NCBI GenBank assembly: GCA_003240695.1
Contig: QFNC01000007.1
Span: 41,512 to 105,511 of the forward strand
Reading direction: 5' to 3'
Length of the DNA stretch: 64,000 nucleotides
Source: Pseudoxanthomonas suwonensis
GTDB lineage: Bacteria; Pseudomonadota; Gammaproteobacteria; Xanthomonadales; Xanthomonadaceae
Shown: piece after piece, positions 10,200 through 18,257 of the stretch
Numbering within the stretch: position 1 is the first letter of the stretch
How the letters are laid out: each line of letters begins with the position of its first letter
The notes under the pieces: generated by a model
What the model was told of the DNA's origin: nothing
Databases searched by the model: none
Seen by the model: the letters and a program-made list of their open reading frames with translations, nothing else
Position numbers and translations under genes: made by a program

Positions 10200-11536
10200 G
10201 CGCGCACCCGTCCGGCCTGCGCCCGACCGGCCTTGCGCGACCCGGCACGCTGCTCATCGTGCTGCTGTCAGTGTGGGCGCTGTCGGGGCTGCTGTTCGTG
10301 TTCGGCTGGCTGGATGTCCGGCTGTGGCATGCCATCGGCGCCGGCCTGCTGTTGCTGGCCCTGGTCGACTGGGCCTTGCTGCGCGGTCTGCCCACGCCCG
10401 ACGCCGTGCGCGAGATGGCCGACACGCTGGCCATCGGCATGCCCACGCAGGTGCGCCTGCAGCTGGATCCAGGTGCGCGCGGCATGCGCCTGCGCGTGCA
10501 CGACCTGCATCCGTCCGGCTGGCAGGTGCAGGACCTGCCGCGACGCCTTCACCTGCGCAAGGGCACCCTATCGGCCTTCGCCTACCGGGCACGGCCGACC
10601 GAGCGTGGCGAATTCCGTTTCGATGGCGTGCAGCTGCTGATCGATTCGCCGCTGCGTCTGTGGCGGCAGTCGCGCATCAGCGGCGCAGCACAGACCGTGC
10701 GGGTGTTTCCGAATTTCGCCCCCTTGACCCGCATGGCCTTGATGACGGCCGAGCACGCCAGTCGGCTGGTGGGCGCGCACATGACCCGGCAGCGCGGCGA
10801 GGGCACCGATTTCCGCCAGCTGCGCGAATACCGCGTGGGCGACAGCATCCGCCAGATCGACTGGAAGGCCACCGCGCGCGCGCGCAAGCTGATCTCGCGC
10901 GAATACCAGGACGAGAAGCACCAGCAGGTCCTGCTGGTGGTGGATGCCGGCCGCCGCATGCTGGCCCGCGATGGCGACACCACCCATTTCGATCACGCCC
11001 TGGATGCCGCGCTGGTGGTGGGCTACCTGGCCCTGCGCCAGGGCGATGCGGTGGGCCTGCACGTGGGCGGCCAGCAGCCACGCTGGCTGCCGCCGATGCG
11101 CGGCGATGCGGCGCTGGACGCCCTGCTGCGCAACAGCTACGACCTGCAGCCGCAGCCGGTGGCCACCGATTATCCGGCTGCCGCGCGCGAACTGGCGCTG
11201 CGGCAGCGCCGCCGCAGCCTGATGCTGTGGATCACCAACGTGCGCGACGAGGACACCGACGAACTGCTGGCCGCCGTGCACCTGCTGCGCAGCCGGCATC
11301 TGGTGGTGGTGGCCAGCCTGCGCGAGTCCGTGCTGGATGCCGCGCTGGACGCCGATGTCAACGACCTGACCGACGCCCTGCGCGTGGGGGCCACGGCGCG
11401 CTACCTGCAGCGCCGTGCCGCGGTGCACGAGCAATTGCGCAGCCATCGCGTACCGGTGCTCGACGTCACCTCCGCACAGCTGGCACCGGCACTGGTGCAG
11501 GAATATCTGTCGATCAAGCGCCAAGGTCTGCTGTAG
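10196..11536 (+). CDS. DUF58-domain protein of the MoxR cluster
   Basis: A 446-residue protein with two N-terminal membrane segments (about 14-55), then an extended region ending in the DUF58 signature (GEGTDFRQLREYRVGDSIRQ, about residues 200-220, followed by IDWKATARARKLISREY). A VWA-like fold follows (LLVVDAGRRM, resembling a degenerate DxSxS metal site). The start is GTG 10196, whose TGA-overlapping position (GTGA) couples it to moxR; no ATG fits as well. It closes the seven-gene operon. The family partners MoxR; molecular function is not established. Confidence 0.88.
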
Positions 11537-11601
11537 GCAGCAGCGGCGGGAATGCCGATAATCCGCCAAACCGATGTCCCACCCACCAAGGACCACTAGC
11601 C

Positions 11602-12303
11602 ATGACCACCGTACAGACCCTGGACGAATTCCTGTCCAAGACCCGCGAGGACGACGACAATGCCGGCCCGTTCGAGCTGGAAAGCCAGCATCTGCTGGAA
11701 GTGCGCCTGAACGGCTTGGTATGGTCCAAGGCCGGCGCCATGGTGGCGCGCAAGGGCAACGTGAAATTTTCCCGGCAGGGGATGATGGAACAGGGCCTTG
11801 GCAATCTGCTGAAGAAAACCGTGTCCGGCGAGGGCATGACCCTGATGAAGATGGAAGGCCAGGGCCGCGTATACCTGGCCGATGCCGGCAAGAAGATCAC
11901 CCTGCTGCGGCTGAATGGCGAAGCGATCTTCGTCAACGGCAACGACGTGCTCGCCTTTGAAAGCACCATCCAGCACAGCATCACCATGATGCGCAGCGTG
12001 GCCGGTGCGCTGTCGGGCGGCCTGTTCAACGTGCGTCTGTCCGGTCACGGCATCGTGGCCATCACCTCGCACTACGAACCGCTCACCTTGCCGGTGGGCG
12101 GCGAGGCCGGCGAGGTGTTCACCGATCCCAACGCCACCGTGGCCTGGTCCGATGGCGTGAAGGTGGAGATGGCCACCGACATCTCTCTCGGTGCGTTGTT
12201 CGGCCGCACCTCGGGCGAGTCGATCCAGATGAAGTTCAGCGGCAGCGGCTGGGTGGTGGTGCAGCCTTACGAGGAAGTGCCGGTCCTGGCCAAGGGTGGC
12301 TGA
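11602..12303 (+). CDS. AIM24/TraP-like beta-sandwich protein
   Basis: A 233-residue soluble protein. The sequence from about residue 25 onward (LLEVRLNGLVWSKAGAMVA, then GHGIVAITSHYEPLTLPV, ending FSGSGWVVVQP) matches the AIM24 family, a double-stranded beta-helix-like domain widespread in bacteria with no assigned activity. It starts 65 bases after the DUF58 gene, with AAGGA about 11 bases before the ATG, so it could be read through from the MoxR operon or transcribed alone. Confidence 0.83.
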   Translation: MTTVQTLDEFLSKTREDDDNAGPFELESQHLLEVRLNGLVWSKAGAMVARKGNVKFSRQGMMEQGLGNLLKKTVSGEGMTLMKMEGQGRVYLADAGKKITLLRLNGEAIFVNGNDVLAFESTIQHSITMMRSVAGALSGGLFNVRLSGHGIVAITSHYEPLTLPVGGEAGEVFTDPNATVAWSDGVKVEMATDISLGALFGRTSGESIQMKFSGSGWVVVQPYEEVPVLAKGG

Positions 12304-12369
12304 TCCCTCCGGGGGCGTGCAGGCGGACGACGTGCCCGGCTGCCTGCACCGACCCGGATCGGTCAACCG

Positions 12370-12603
12370 TCACCCAAATGCCAGCGGCCGTGGCCCGTGC
12401 AACTGCTCCTGCGCATTGGCCCGCTCGCGCTGCTGCTGGCAGGCCAGGGCGCGCTCGGCATACTGCTGTTTCACGTCCTCCAGCTCGCGCAGGCTGGCCT
12501 CGGCCGGACTGGCCGTGGCCACGTACACCGGCACCGCGGCGGTGGCCGAGTATTCGCGCAAGGGGGAATGGGCCAACAGAATCAGATTGCCCTGCGGATT
12601 CAC
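12370..12603 (-). CDS. Small hypothetical protein coupled to an upstream lipoprotein-like ORF
   Basis: A 77-residue ORF beginning at GTG 12603, whose bases overlap the TGA of the preceding minus-strand ORF (GTGA). The middle (SLRELEDVKQQYAERALACQ) looks helical, possibly coiled-coil. No signal peptide and no recognised domain. Either it is a translationally coupled gene, or it is the C-terminal half of a secreted protein split from the upstream ORF by a frameshift; the lack of its own ribosome site and secretion signal supports the second reading. Confidence 0.45.
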   Translation of the reverse strand: MNPQGNLILLAHSPLREYSATAAVPVYVATASPAEASLRELEDVKQQYAERALACQQQRERANAQEQLHGPRPLAFG

Positions 12604-12860
12604 CTGCTGTGCTCTCCGCTTTCCCTATTGAAATTGCACTGAATAACGCGCGGCCAGGCTGGGGCCTGCGCCACTTCCGCTTCCGTCGTCGCGGGGGCGC
12701 TCACCTCCGTCGCGACTTGCGTTGCGTGTTCGGCCTCAGGCGCCGCCTGGCTATCGGCTGGCCTGGCATCGGGATTGGCGCTGCAGGCCGCCGATAGACA
12801 GCCGAACAGGCCTGCCAGCATCGCGCTGCTGCATCTCGAGGCCGGAATCGAGTCGGGCAT
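12600..12860 (-). CDS. Putative small lipoprotein, possibly 5' half of a frameshifted gene
   Basis: An 86-residue ORF with a hydrophobic leader and a cysteine in a lipobox-like context (LFGCLSAACS), followed by an Ala/Pro/Glu-rich linker of low complexity and an abrupt C-terminus. GGAAG about 10 bases ahead supports ATG 12860; ATG 12875 is an alternative. Its stop overlaps the GTG of the next ORF. The mature part is mostly disordered linker, as expected if the folded domain is encoded in the following frame. No family recognised. Confidence 0.5.
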   Translation of the reverse strand: MPDSIPASRCSSAMLAGLFGCLSAACSANPDARPADSQAAPEAEHATQVATEVSAPATTEAEVAQAPAWPRVIQCNFNRESGEHSR

Positions 12861-12994
12861 CGCGTCAGCTTCCATGGAACAAGTTGTTGCCGACGATGTC
12901 AGAACCGTCGGGGCAAGGCAAATGCTTGCACGAAGGTCGTTTTCGACCTGATCGGTCGACGATCTTCCCGACGACCATTTGCCGCAGGCTGCTG

Positions 12995-13825
12995 TTAGGA
13001 TCCGAACTGGAACGCGGAAATCGTGGTGTGCAGCACGCGGTCGGAAAATGCCTTGTGGCCGGTCGCATCGCCGGCGGCACCCGCGATGACATGCAATGGC
13101 AACAAATGCTCCTCCGCGCGCGGCGGGTGCGACAGGCGCGCGGCCGGTGCCGTTTCCCACTCGCGCAACAGGATGTTTCGGCGTGCCGGTTCGGCCTGCA
13201 CGGCATCGGTCAGCCATTGATCGAAAGTGTCGGATACCGGCGCGAAGGCCGGACTGCCGTAGCCGCGCATGTTGTGGAAACTCATGCCGCTGCCGACGAT
13301 CCAGATGCCGGCATCGCGCAGGTCCGCCAGTGCCGCACCGGCACGCAGATGCAGGTCGGCATCCAGCGTGTTCGACAGCGACAACTGCACGATCGGGATG
13401 TCGGCCTTGGGCACGACCAGTTTCATCGGAATGAACACGCCATGGTCGAAGCCGCGATCGGCATCGACGTTGGCCGGCAATCCTGCGGCCTGCAGTCGGG
13501 CCACGACCTCGGCCGCCAGTGCCGGATCGCCCGCTGCCGGATAATCCAGATCATAGGTGTGGGCGGGGAATCCCGAATAGTCGTAGAGCAACGACGGCTG
13601 CGGATGGCCGGTCACGGTGAAAGCATCGGCCAGCCAGTGTGCCGATACCAGCACGATGCCGCGTGGACGCTGCGGCAGCGTGGCCAGCAGACTGCGCAGA
13701 TAATCGCCCATGCGCTGCCAGGTGTCGGGCGGATTCCAATCCATGAAAAAACAGGGGCCGGCGCCGTGCGGCAGATATGTGCTGGGCAGGCGCACAGACG
13801 ATGCTGGCTGGGATGTTGCGTTCAT
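12995..13825 (-). CDS. DODA-type extradiol ring-cleavage dioxygenase (YgiD-like)
   Basis: A 276-residue protein of the LigB/DODA family. Motifs: STYLPHGAGPCFF near the N-terminus (metal His), VLVSAHWLADAF, DRGFDHGVFIPMKL and GSGMSFHNMRG, with histidines in the expected positions for Fe(II) or Zn. Length is that of 4,5-DOPA extradiol dioxygenases. ATG 13825 fits the family N-terminus, though the ribosome site is weak; the frame is open to 13921 without similarity. It is divergent from the pirin gene across about 146 bases. The natural substrate of bacterial members is uncertain. Confidence 0.87.
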   Translation of the reverse strand: MNATSQPASSVRLPSTYLPHGAGPCFFMDWNPPDTWQRMGDYLRSLLATLPQRPRGIVLVSAHWLADAFTVTGHPQPSLLYDYSGFPAHTYDLDYPAAGDPALAAEVVARLQAAGLPANVDADRGFDHGVFIPMKLVVPKADIPIVQLSLSNTLDADLHLRAGAALADLRDAGIWIVGSGMSFHNMRGYGSPAFAPVSDTFDQWLTDAVQAEPARRNILLREWETAPAARLSHPPRAEEHLLPLHVIAGAAGDATGHKAFSDRVLHTTISAFQFGS

Positions 13826-13971
13826 CAAGGGGATATCGGGATCATGGCAGGAATAGAAAGGTCTGCAACACAGCGTTGCCCGCAGCGTGGCGTACGCTGT
13901 GTTGTACTGCCGTGACGCCACCGCGGCGGCGATCGTGCTGCAATCCCCATTCGAACCGCTGGAGACTGCAC

Positions 13972-14868
13972 ATGAGCACCTTGCGGATTCCCCAGCGCCG
14001 CCACGACCTGGGCGGCGGATTCGCTATCGGCCGGGTATTGCCGTATCGCCTGCGGCGCATGGTCGGGCCGTTCGTGTTCTTCGACCACATCGGCCCGCTG
14101 GACATGCCGGTCGGACTGCCGCGCGAGTGGGACGTGCGGCCGCATCCGCACATCGGCCTGGCCACCATCACCTATCTGTTCGACGGCGAAATGATGCATC
14201 GCGACAGCCTGGGCTGTGAGCAGCCGATCCGCCCTGGTGAAGTGAACTGGATGACGGCCGGTCGCGGCATCACCCATTCCGAACGCTTCGAGACCCTGCG
14301 TGCGCACGGTGGCCGCATGCACGGCATCCAGGCCTGGATCGGCCTGCCCGAGGCGGATGAGGAATGCGATCCCGCGTTCGAACATATCGGCGGGGCCGAT
14401 CTGCCGCTGCTGCAGGATGCCGGCATGCAGCTGCGCGTGATCGCCGGGCGTGCCTTCGGGGTGGAGTCGCCGGTGCGCACGCAGTCGCCATTGTTCTATC
14501 TACACTGGCAGTTGCAGGCGGGTGCGCAGGTGGAATTGCCGGCCAGCGTGGCGCCGGAACGGGCGGTGCAGGTGGCCGCGGGCGCGGTGGAGGTGGACGG
14601 CCAGCCGCTGCAGGCTGGCGAAATGCTGGTGCTGGGGGCAGGCGATGCGCGCATCCGCGCCACCGAACCGTCGATCGTGATGGCACTGGGTGGCGAACCG
14701 ATCGGGCCGCGCTACATCGACTGGAACTTCGTGTCGTCCTCGCGCGAGCGCATCGAGCAGGCCAAGGCCGACTGGGCTGCCGGCCGCATGAAGCTGCCCG
14801 ATGCCGACAACGCGGAGTGGATCCCGCTGCCGGAACGGCCGGCGGTCCCGACCCGTCCGGCAGGCTGA
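13972..14868 (+). CDS. Pirin-family bicupin protein
   Basis: A 298-residue protein with the pirin N-terminal cupin signature: FDHIGPLDMP, then RPHPHIGLATITYLFDGEMMHRDSLG, then GRGITHSER, giving the three His and one Glu that bind iron. The C-terminal half is the degenerate second cupin. Pirins are iron proteins described as quercetinases or redox regulators; activity here is not predictable. ATG 13972 is preceded by GGAG. Divergent from the dioxygenase gene, so the two may share a control region. Confidence 0.9.
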   Translation: MSTLRIPQRRHDLGGGFAIGRVLPYRLRRMVGPFVFFDHIGPLDMPVGLPREWDVRPHPHIGLATITYLFDGEMMHRDSLGCEQPIRPGEVNWMTAGRGITHSERFETLRAHGGRMHGIQAWIGLPEADEECDPAFEHIGGADLPLLQDAGMQLRVIAGRAFGVESPVRTQSPLFYLHWQLQAGAQVELPASVAPERAVQVAAGAVEVDGQPLQAGEMLVLGAGDARIRATEPSIVMALGGEPIGPRYIDWNFVSSSRERIEQAKADWAAGRMKLPDADNAEWIPLPERPAVPTRPAG

Positions 14869-14929
14869 CACTGCGGGTCGCCGCGAGGGTGCGCGATAAT
14901 GCCCGGCTTTGTCGCCACCGGGCAACCGC

Positions 14930-16141
14930 ATGTCGCACCCCATGACCACCACGGAGATCTTTCTGATCGCGATGCTGATCATCTTCGCGGTGCCGTACCT
15001 GGTGTGGCGGCTGTGCCGCACCGATTACTGGGCGCCGCTGGTGGTGGTGCAGATCCTCCTGGGCATCGTGCTGGGCCCGGGCGTGCTGGGACGCTGGTTT
15101 CCCGATTACTACGCGTTCGTGTTCAATCGCGAGGTCATCCAGTCGCTCAACGGCATCGCCTGGTGGGCGGTGATGCTGTTCGTGTGCATTGCCGGGGTGG
15201 AACTGGACCTGCGCAAGGCGTGGGCACACCGGCGCGAAAGCGGCATTACCGCCGGACTGGCGCTGGGGGTGCCGCTGCTGGCCGGCAGTGCGGTGGCATT
15301 GGGTCTGCTGGCCATGCCCGGCTGGATGGGCAGCGAGGCGCGACCGTGGCAGTTCGTGCTTGGCGTGGGCATGTCGTGCGCGGTCACCGCGCTGCCGATC
15401 CTGATCCTGCTGATGGAAAAACTCGATATCCTGCGACAGCCGATCGGCCAGCGCATCCTGCGCTACGCCAGCCTCGACGACATCGCCATCTGGGGCGTGC
15501 TGGCACTGATCCTGATGCAGTGGGATCGGGTCGGCCGGCAGCTGTCGTTCCTGATGGTGTTCGCGCTGGCCTGCGTGGCCTTCCGCAGGTTGATGCGGCG
15601 CCTGCCCGAGCGCGACCGCTGGTACGTGGCCGTGATCTGGATGGCGCTGTGCGCGCTGGGCGCGGACTGGTCGGGCCTGCACTACATGGTGGGCGCGTTC
15701 CTGGCCGGCGCGGTGATGGATGCGGACTGGTTCGACCAGGAGCACATGGATCTGCTGCGCCACCACGTGCTGCTGGTGCTGATGCCGGTGTTCTTCCTGT
15801 CCACGGGCTTGCGCACGGCATGGGACGTGGGTGGCGTGGCGGTGTTCGCGGTGGCCGGGGTGCTGCTGGTCGCGGCAGTGGTCGGCAAGCTGGCTGGCGT
15901 GCATCTGGCCGGGCGCATCCTGCGCTGGCAGCCGGGCGAGGCCGGCATCATCGGCTGGCTGCTGCAGACCAAGGCGCTGATCATGATCATCTTCGTCAAC
16001 ATCCTGCTGGACAAGCATATCGTCACCAACGCCACCTTCACGGCGCTGCTGCTGATGGCGGTGCTCAGCACCATGGTGACCATTCCGGTGGTTGCACCGC
16101 GGCTGAAGCGCATGCAAACCCTGACTGAACGCGACGCCTGA
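14930..16141 (+). CDS. Cation:proton antiporter, Na+/H+ exchanger (CPA2-like) family
   Basis: A 403-residue integral membrane protein with roughly 11 hydrophobic helices. The segment ILLGIVLGPGVLGRWFP, the helix-5/6 region RYASLDDIAIWG with two adjacent Asp (typical of electrogenic exchangers) and GAFLAGAVMDADW support assignment to the monovalent cation:proton antiporter family. ATG 14930 (MSHPMTTTE) or ATG 14942 are both possible. It lies alone between the pirin gene and a hypothetical gene. The ion specificity cannot be read. Confidence 0.85.
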   Translation: MSHPMTTTEIFLIAMLIIFAVPYLVWRLCRTDYWAPLVVVQILLGIVLGPGVLGRWFPDYYAFVFNREVIQSLNGIAWWAVMLFVCIAGVELDLRKAWAHRRESGITAGLALGVPLLAGSAVALGLLAMPGWMGSEARPWQFVLGVGMSCAVTALPILILLMEKLDILRQPIGQRILRYASLDDIAIWGVLALILMQWDRVGRQLSFLMVFALACVAFRRLMRRLPERDRWYVAVIWMALCALGADWSGLHYMVGAFLAGAVMDADWFDQEHMDLLRHHVLLVLMPVFFLSTGLRTAWDVGGVAVFAVAGVLLVAAVVGKLAGVHLAGRILRWQPGEAGIIGWLLQTKALIMIIFVNILLDKHIVTNATFTALLLMAVLSTMVTIPVVAPRLKRMQTLTERDA

Positions 16142-16191
16142 CCTGCACGCGGTCGCCACGCGGCGCTTTCCACACTCGACGCATCATTCAG

Positions 16192-17061
16192 ATGCGGTGC
16201 CCGACCATGGCGGTCTCCCCTTCAGCCACTCCCCTCCCCCAAGCTCCGCTGGCTGCCGGCAAGGGCTGGTGGGCCGTTGCAACCACACTGGTGCTGCTGC
16301 TCAGCGTGTACGCGCTGGATGCCAAACGGCGCGCCGACGGTCCGCAATGGATCACGGCGAGTGCTGCGGCCAGCTCCGTGGAAGAGGTGCCGCAGGCGCT
16401 GCCGCGCCCGGTGGTCGCGCCACCCGCGCGGCCTGTGGGTGCCACCACCGCCCCTGCCGGCGAACCGATGGTGCCGATCGACGACCTGCCTCCGCTCGAC
16501 AGCACCACGCCCATGATGCCGCGCCTGACCTCGGCAGAACCGATCGATCCGGCCACGACTGCGCCGGCAGCACCCACGGGCAGTGCCTTGGCGGTGGTCA
16601 GTGGGCGTCCGGAAGCGATGCTGCCGTCCGCGGACGCGATGGAGGCCACGCCAACGGCCCGGTTCGCCTCGCCATCGATCGACCAGCCCGTGCCCCCCCA
16701 AACCGCGGTTGGCACGGCATTGCTGGCTGATGGCCAGCGTGGTCTGGAGGAAGCCCTGCGCGGCGGTCTGATCCGTCCGGCCGGCAACGACGATCTGCGC
16801 CGCTGGATCGCCGCACGCACGGGCCAGGCCGATGCCAGCACCGGCCAGCTGCAGATGCCGGCTGGCCTGCACTCTCGCACCTTCGTGGTCGAACGCGCCT
16901 TCCAGTGGCCGGGTGGCATGCACGCCCTGGGTCCGATGGTGTTTCTGGTGGAAAGCGGGGTTCCGTATCCGCGCGGCGATGCCGGCCAATCCGCGCTGCT
17001 GGACCTGTCCACCGGCGCCTGCCGCGGCGCCTTGTGCAACACATTGATCCAGACGCGCTAA
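16192..17061 (+). CDS. Hypothetical single-pass membrane protein
   Basis: A 289-residue protein with one membrane segment at about residues 27-43 (WWAVATTLVLLLSVYAL) and a short cytoplasmic N-terminus, then a long Pro/Ala-rich, probably disordered region (about 60-180) and a compact C-terminal domain (about 190-289) with two cysteines close to the end (TGACRGALC). ATG 16207 is an alternative start. It lies directly before the lytic transglycosylase gene, about 46 bases apart, suggesting a cell-envelope role. I do not recognise the family. Confidence 0.65.
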   Translation: MRCPTMAVSPSATPLPQAPLAAGKGWWAVATTLVLLLSVYALDAKRRADGPQWITASAAASSVEEVPQALPRPVVAPPARPVGATTAPAGEPMVPIDDLPPLDSTTPMMPRLTSAEPIDPATTAPAAPTGSALAVVSGRPEAMLPSADAMEATPTARFASPSIDQPVPPQTAVGTALLADGQRGLEEALRGGLIRPAGNDDLRRWIAARTGQADASTGQLQMPAGLHSRTFVVERAFQWPGGMHALGPMVFLVESGVPYPRGDAGQSALLDLSTGACRGALCNTLIQTR

Positions 17062-17107
17062 CCGCTTGCACCGCCGTGATTCATTCATGCGGGGGCATGC
17101 TGTGCGG

Positions 17108-17893
17108 ATGAAACGGATGATCGTGCTGTGCCTGCTGTTGGGCGTGTCGAGTCTGCTGCCGCAGGCGCAGGCCCGCACCGTATACCGCTGCGTGCGCGAC
17201 AACACCGTCAGCCTGGCCACCGCCCCGGAACCGGGATCGCGCTGCGAGGCGAAACAGATCGCCGATGATGCCGCCGCCGTGCCCAATCTGTGGGGCGAGC
17301 TGGGTCTGGTGCAGGGCACGCTGTACCAACGCCAGCAGGACAGCGCGACGGTTTATTCCACACGCAATCTGCCCGGGTCGACGCCGGTGCTGAAGTTCAC
17401 TGTGCAGACCCCGGAAGAATCGCCGGCACATGAAGGCCTGGGCCAGGTCGGCACGCCGCGGCTGGATCGCCATGCCCAGGCGTTCCGCGCCGCTGCCAAG
17501 GCCACCAAGGTCGACGATGCCTTCCTGCGCGCGATTGCACATGCTGAAAGCGGATTCGATGCAGCGGCGGTATCCCCCAAGGGCGCTCAGGGCGTGATGC
17601 AGCTGATGCCCGAGGTGGCCAATCAATACGGGGTGACCGACCCGCACGACGCCACCCAGTCGATCCAGACCGGCGCCCGCCATCTGCAATGGCTGCTGCG
17701 GCGCTACGGCAACGACTACACGCGTGCCGCGGCGGCCTACAACGCCGGCGTGGGTGCGGTGGCGCGCTATGGCGGCGTGCCGCCGTACCGGGAAACCCAG
17801 GCGTATGTGCAGAAAGTGGCGGCCCTGCATGCGCTGTACCGTGCCGCGATGAAACTGCCGCCACTGCAGCCGCGCCTGCGTGCGGCGCAATGA
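17108..17893 (+). CDS. Lytic transglycosylase with DUF4124-like N-terminus
   Basis: A 261-residue secreted protein. Residues 1-22 form a signal peptide (cleavage near AQA-RTV). Residues 23-50 (VYRCVRDNTVSLATAPEPG, then a second Cys) look like the DUF4124 module often found at the front of these enzymes. Residues about 130-245 are an SLT domain: AIAHAESGFDAAAVSPKGAQ with the catalytic Glu, GVMQLMPEVANQYGV and AAAYNAGVGAVARYGG. It would cleave the glycan strands of peptidoglycan in the periplasm. The start is the ATG before the signal peptide; the frame is open to 17066. Confidence 0.9.
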   Translation: MKRMIVLCLLLGVSSLLPQAQARTVYRCVRDNTVSLATAPEPGSRCEAKQIADDAAAVPNLWGELGLVQGTLYQRQQDSATVYSTRNLPGSTPVLKFTVQTPEESPAHEGLGQVGTPRLDRHAQAFRAAAKATKVDDAFLRAIAHAESGFDAAAVSPKGAQGVMQLMPEVANQYGVTDPHDATQSIQTGARHLQWLLRRYGNDYTRAAAAYNAGVGAVARYGGVPPYRETQAYVQKVAALHALYRAAMKLPPLQPRLRAAQ

Positions 17894-17965
17894 TCGGCAG
17901 TCCGACCTGCACACGGCAGTGGCAGTTGCGCAACCGCATTGCGTCATCGGTTTTCGGACCCGCCA

Positions 17966-18081
17966 TAAAAAAAGCCCCGCGGCAGGGGAGGGCCGGCGGG
18001 GCTTCGGGGAACGGGTCTCTGGGGAGGGAGCTCCCGTTCCGGTGATCGCACTCAGGGGAGGGAGCGCGATCGGCAACGGAC
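17966..18081 (-). ncRNA. sX13: sX13-like small RNA downstream of polA (three C-rich stem-loops)
   Basis: The minus strand folds into three consecutive stem-loops at 18071-18044, 18040-18008 and 18004-17972. Each hairpin has long complementary arms, and every loop displays the same CCCTCCCC core. The third is followed by eight T (17973-17966) and is the terminator. About 115 nt and three C-rich loops is exactly the architecture described for the Xanthomonas sRNA sX13, which pairs with G-rich (GGGG) mRNA motifs. Location just downstream of polA parallels spf (Spot 42) in enterics and ErsA in Pseudomonas. The 5' end is approximate. Identity is inferred from structure, not a search. Confidence 0.85.
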
Positions 18082-18131
18082 GTTGCATCCGTTACGTGAC
18101 ATCAGACCACTGCCGGCATGCAAAGTTCGTG

Positions 18132-18152
18132 AAAAAAACGGTTAAAAAACCG
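18132..18152 (-). terminator. Rho-independent terminator of polA
   Basis: On the minus strand CGGTT-TTTT-AACCG (18152-18139) is followed by seven T (18138-18132), about 105 bases after the polA stop and before the sRNA. The stem is only 5 bp, but the T tract is perfect. It separates polA transcription from the sRNA. Confidence 0.65.
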
Positions 18153-18257
18153 ATGAATTCAGAAGCGGTTTATTTGCGCCGATGAACGGCGGCCAAAATC
18201 TCGCACACCACTGATCCTGAACGGAAAAAGGGGAACGCGATCACATCGGAATCCGCA

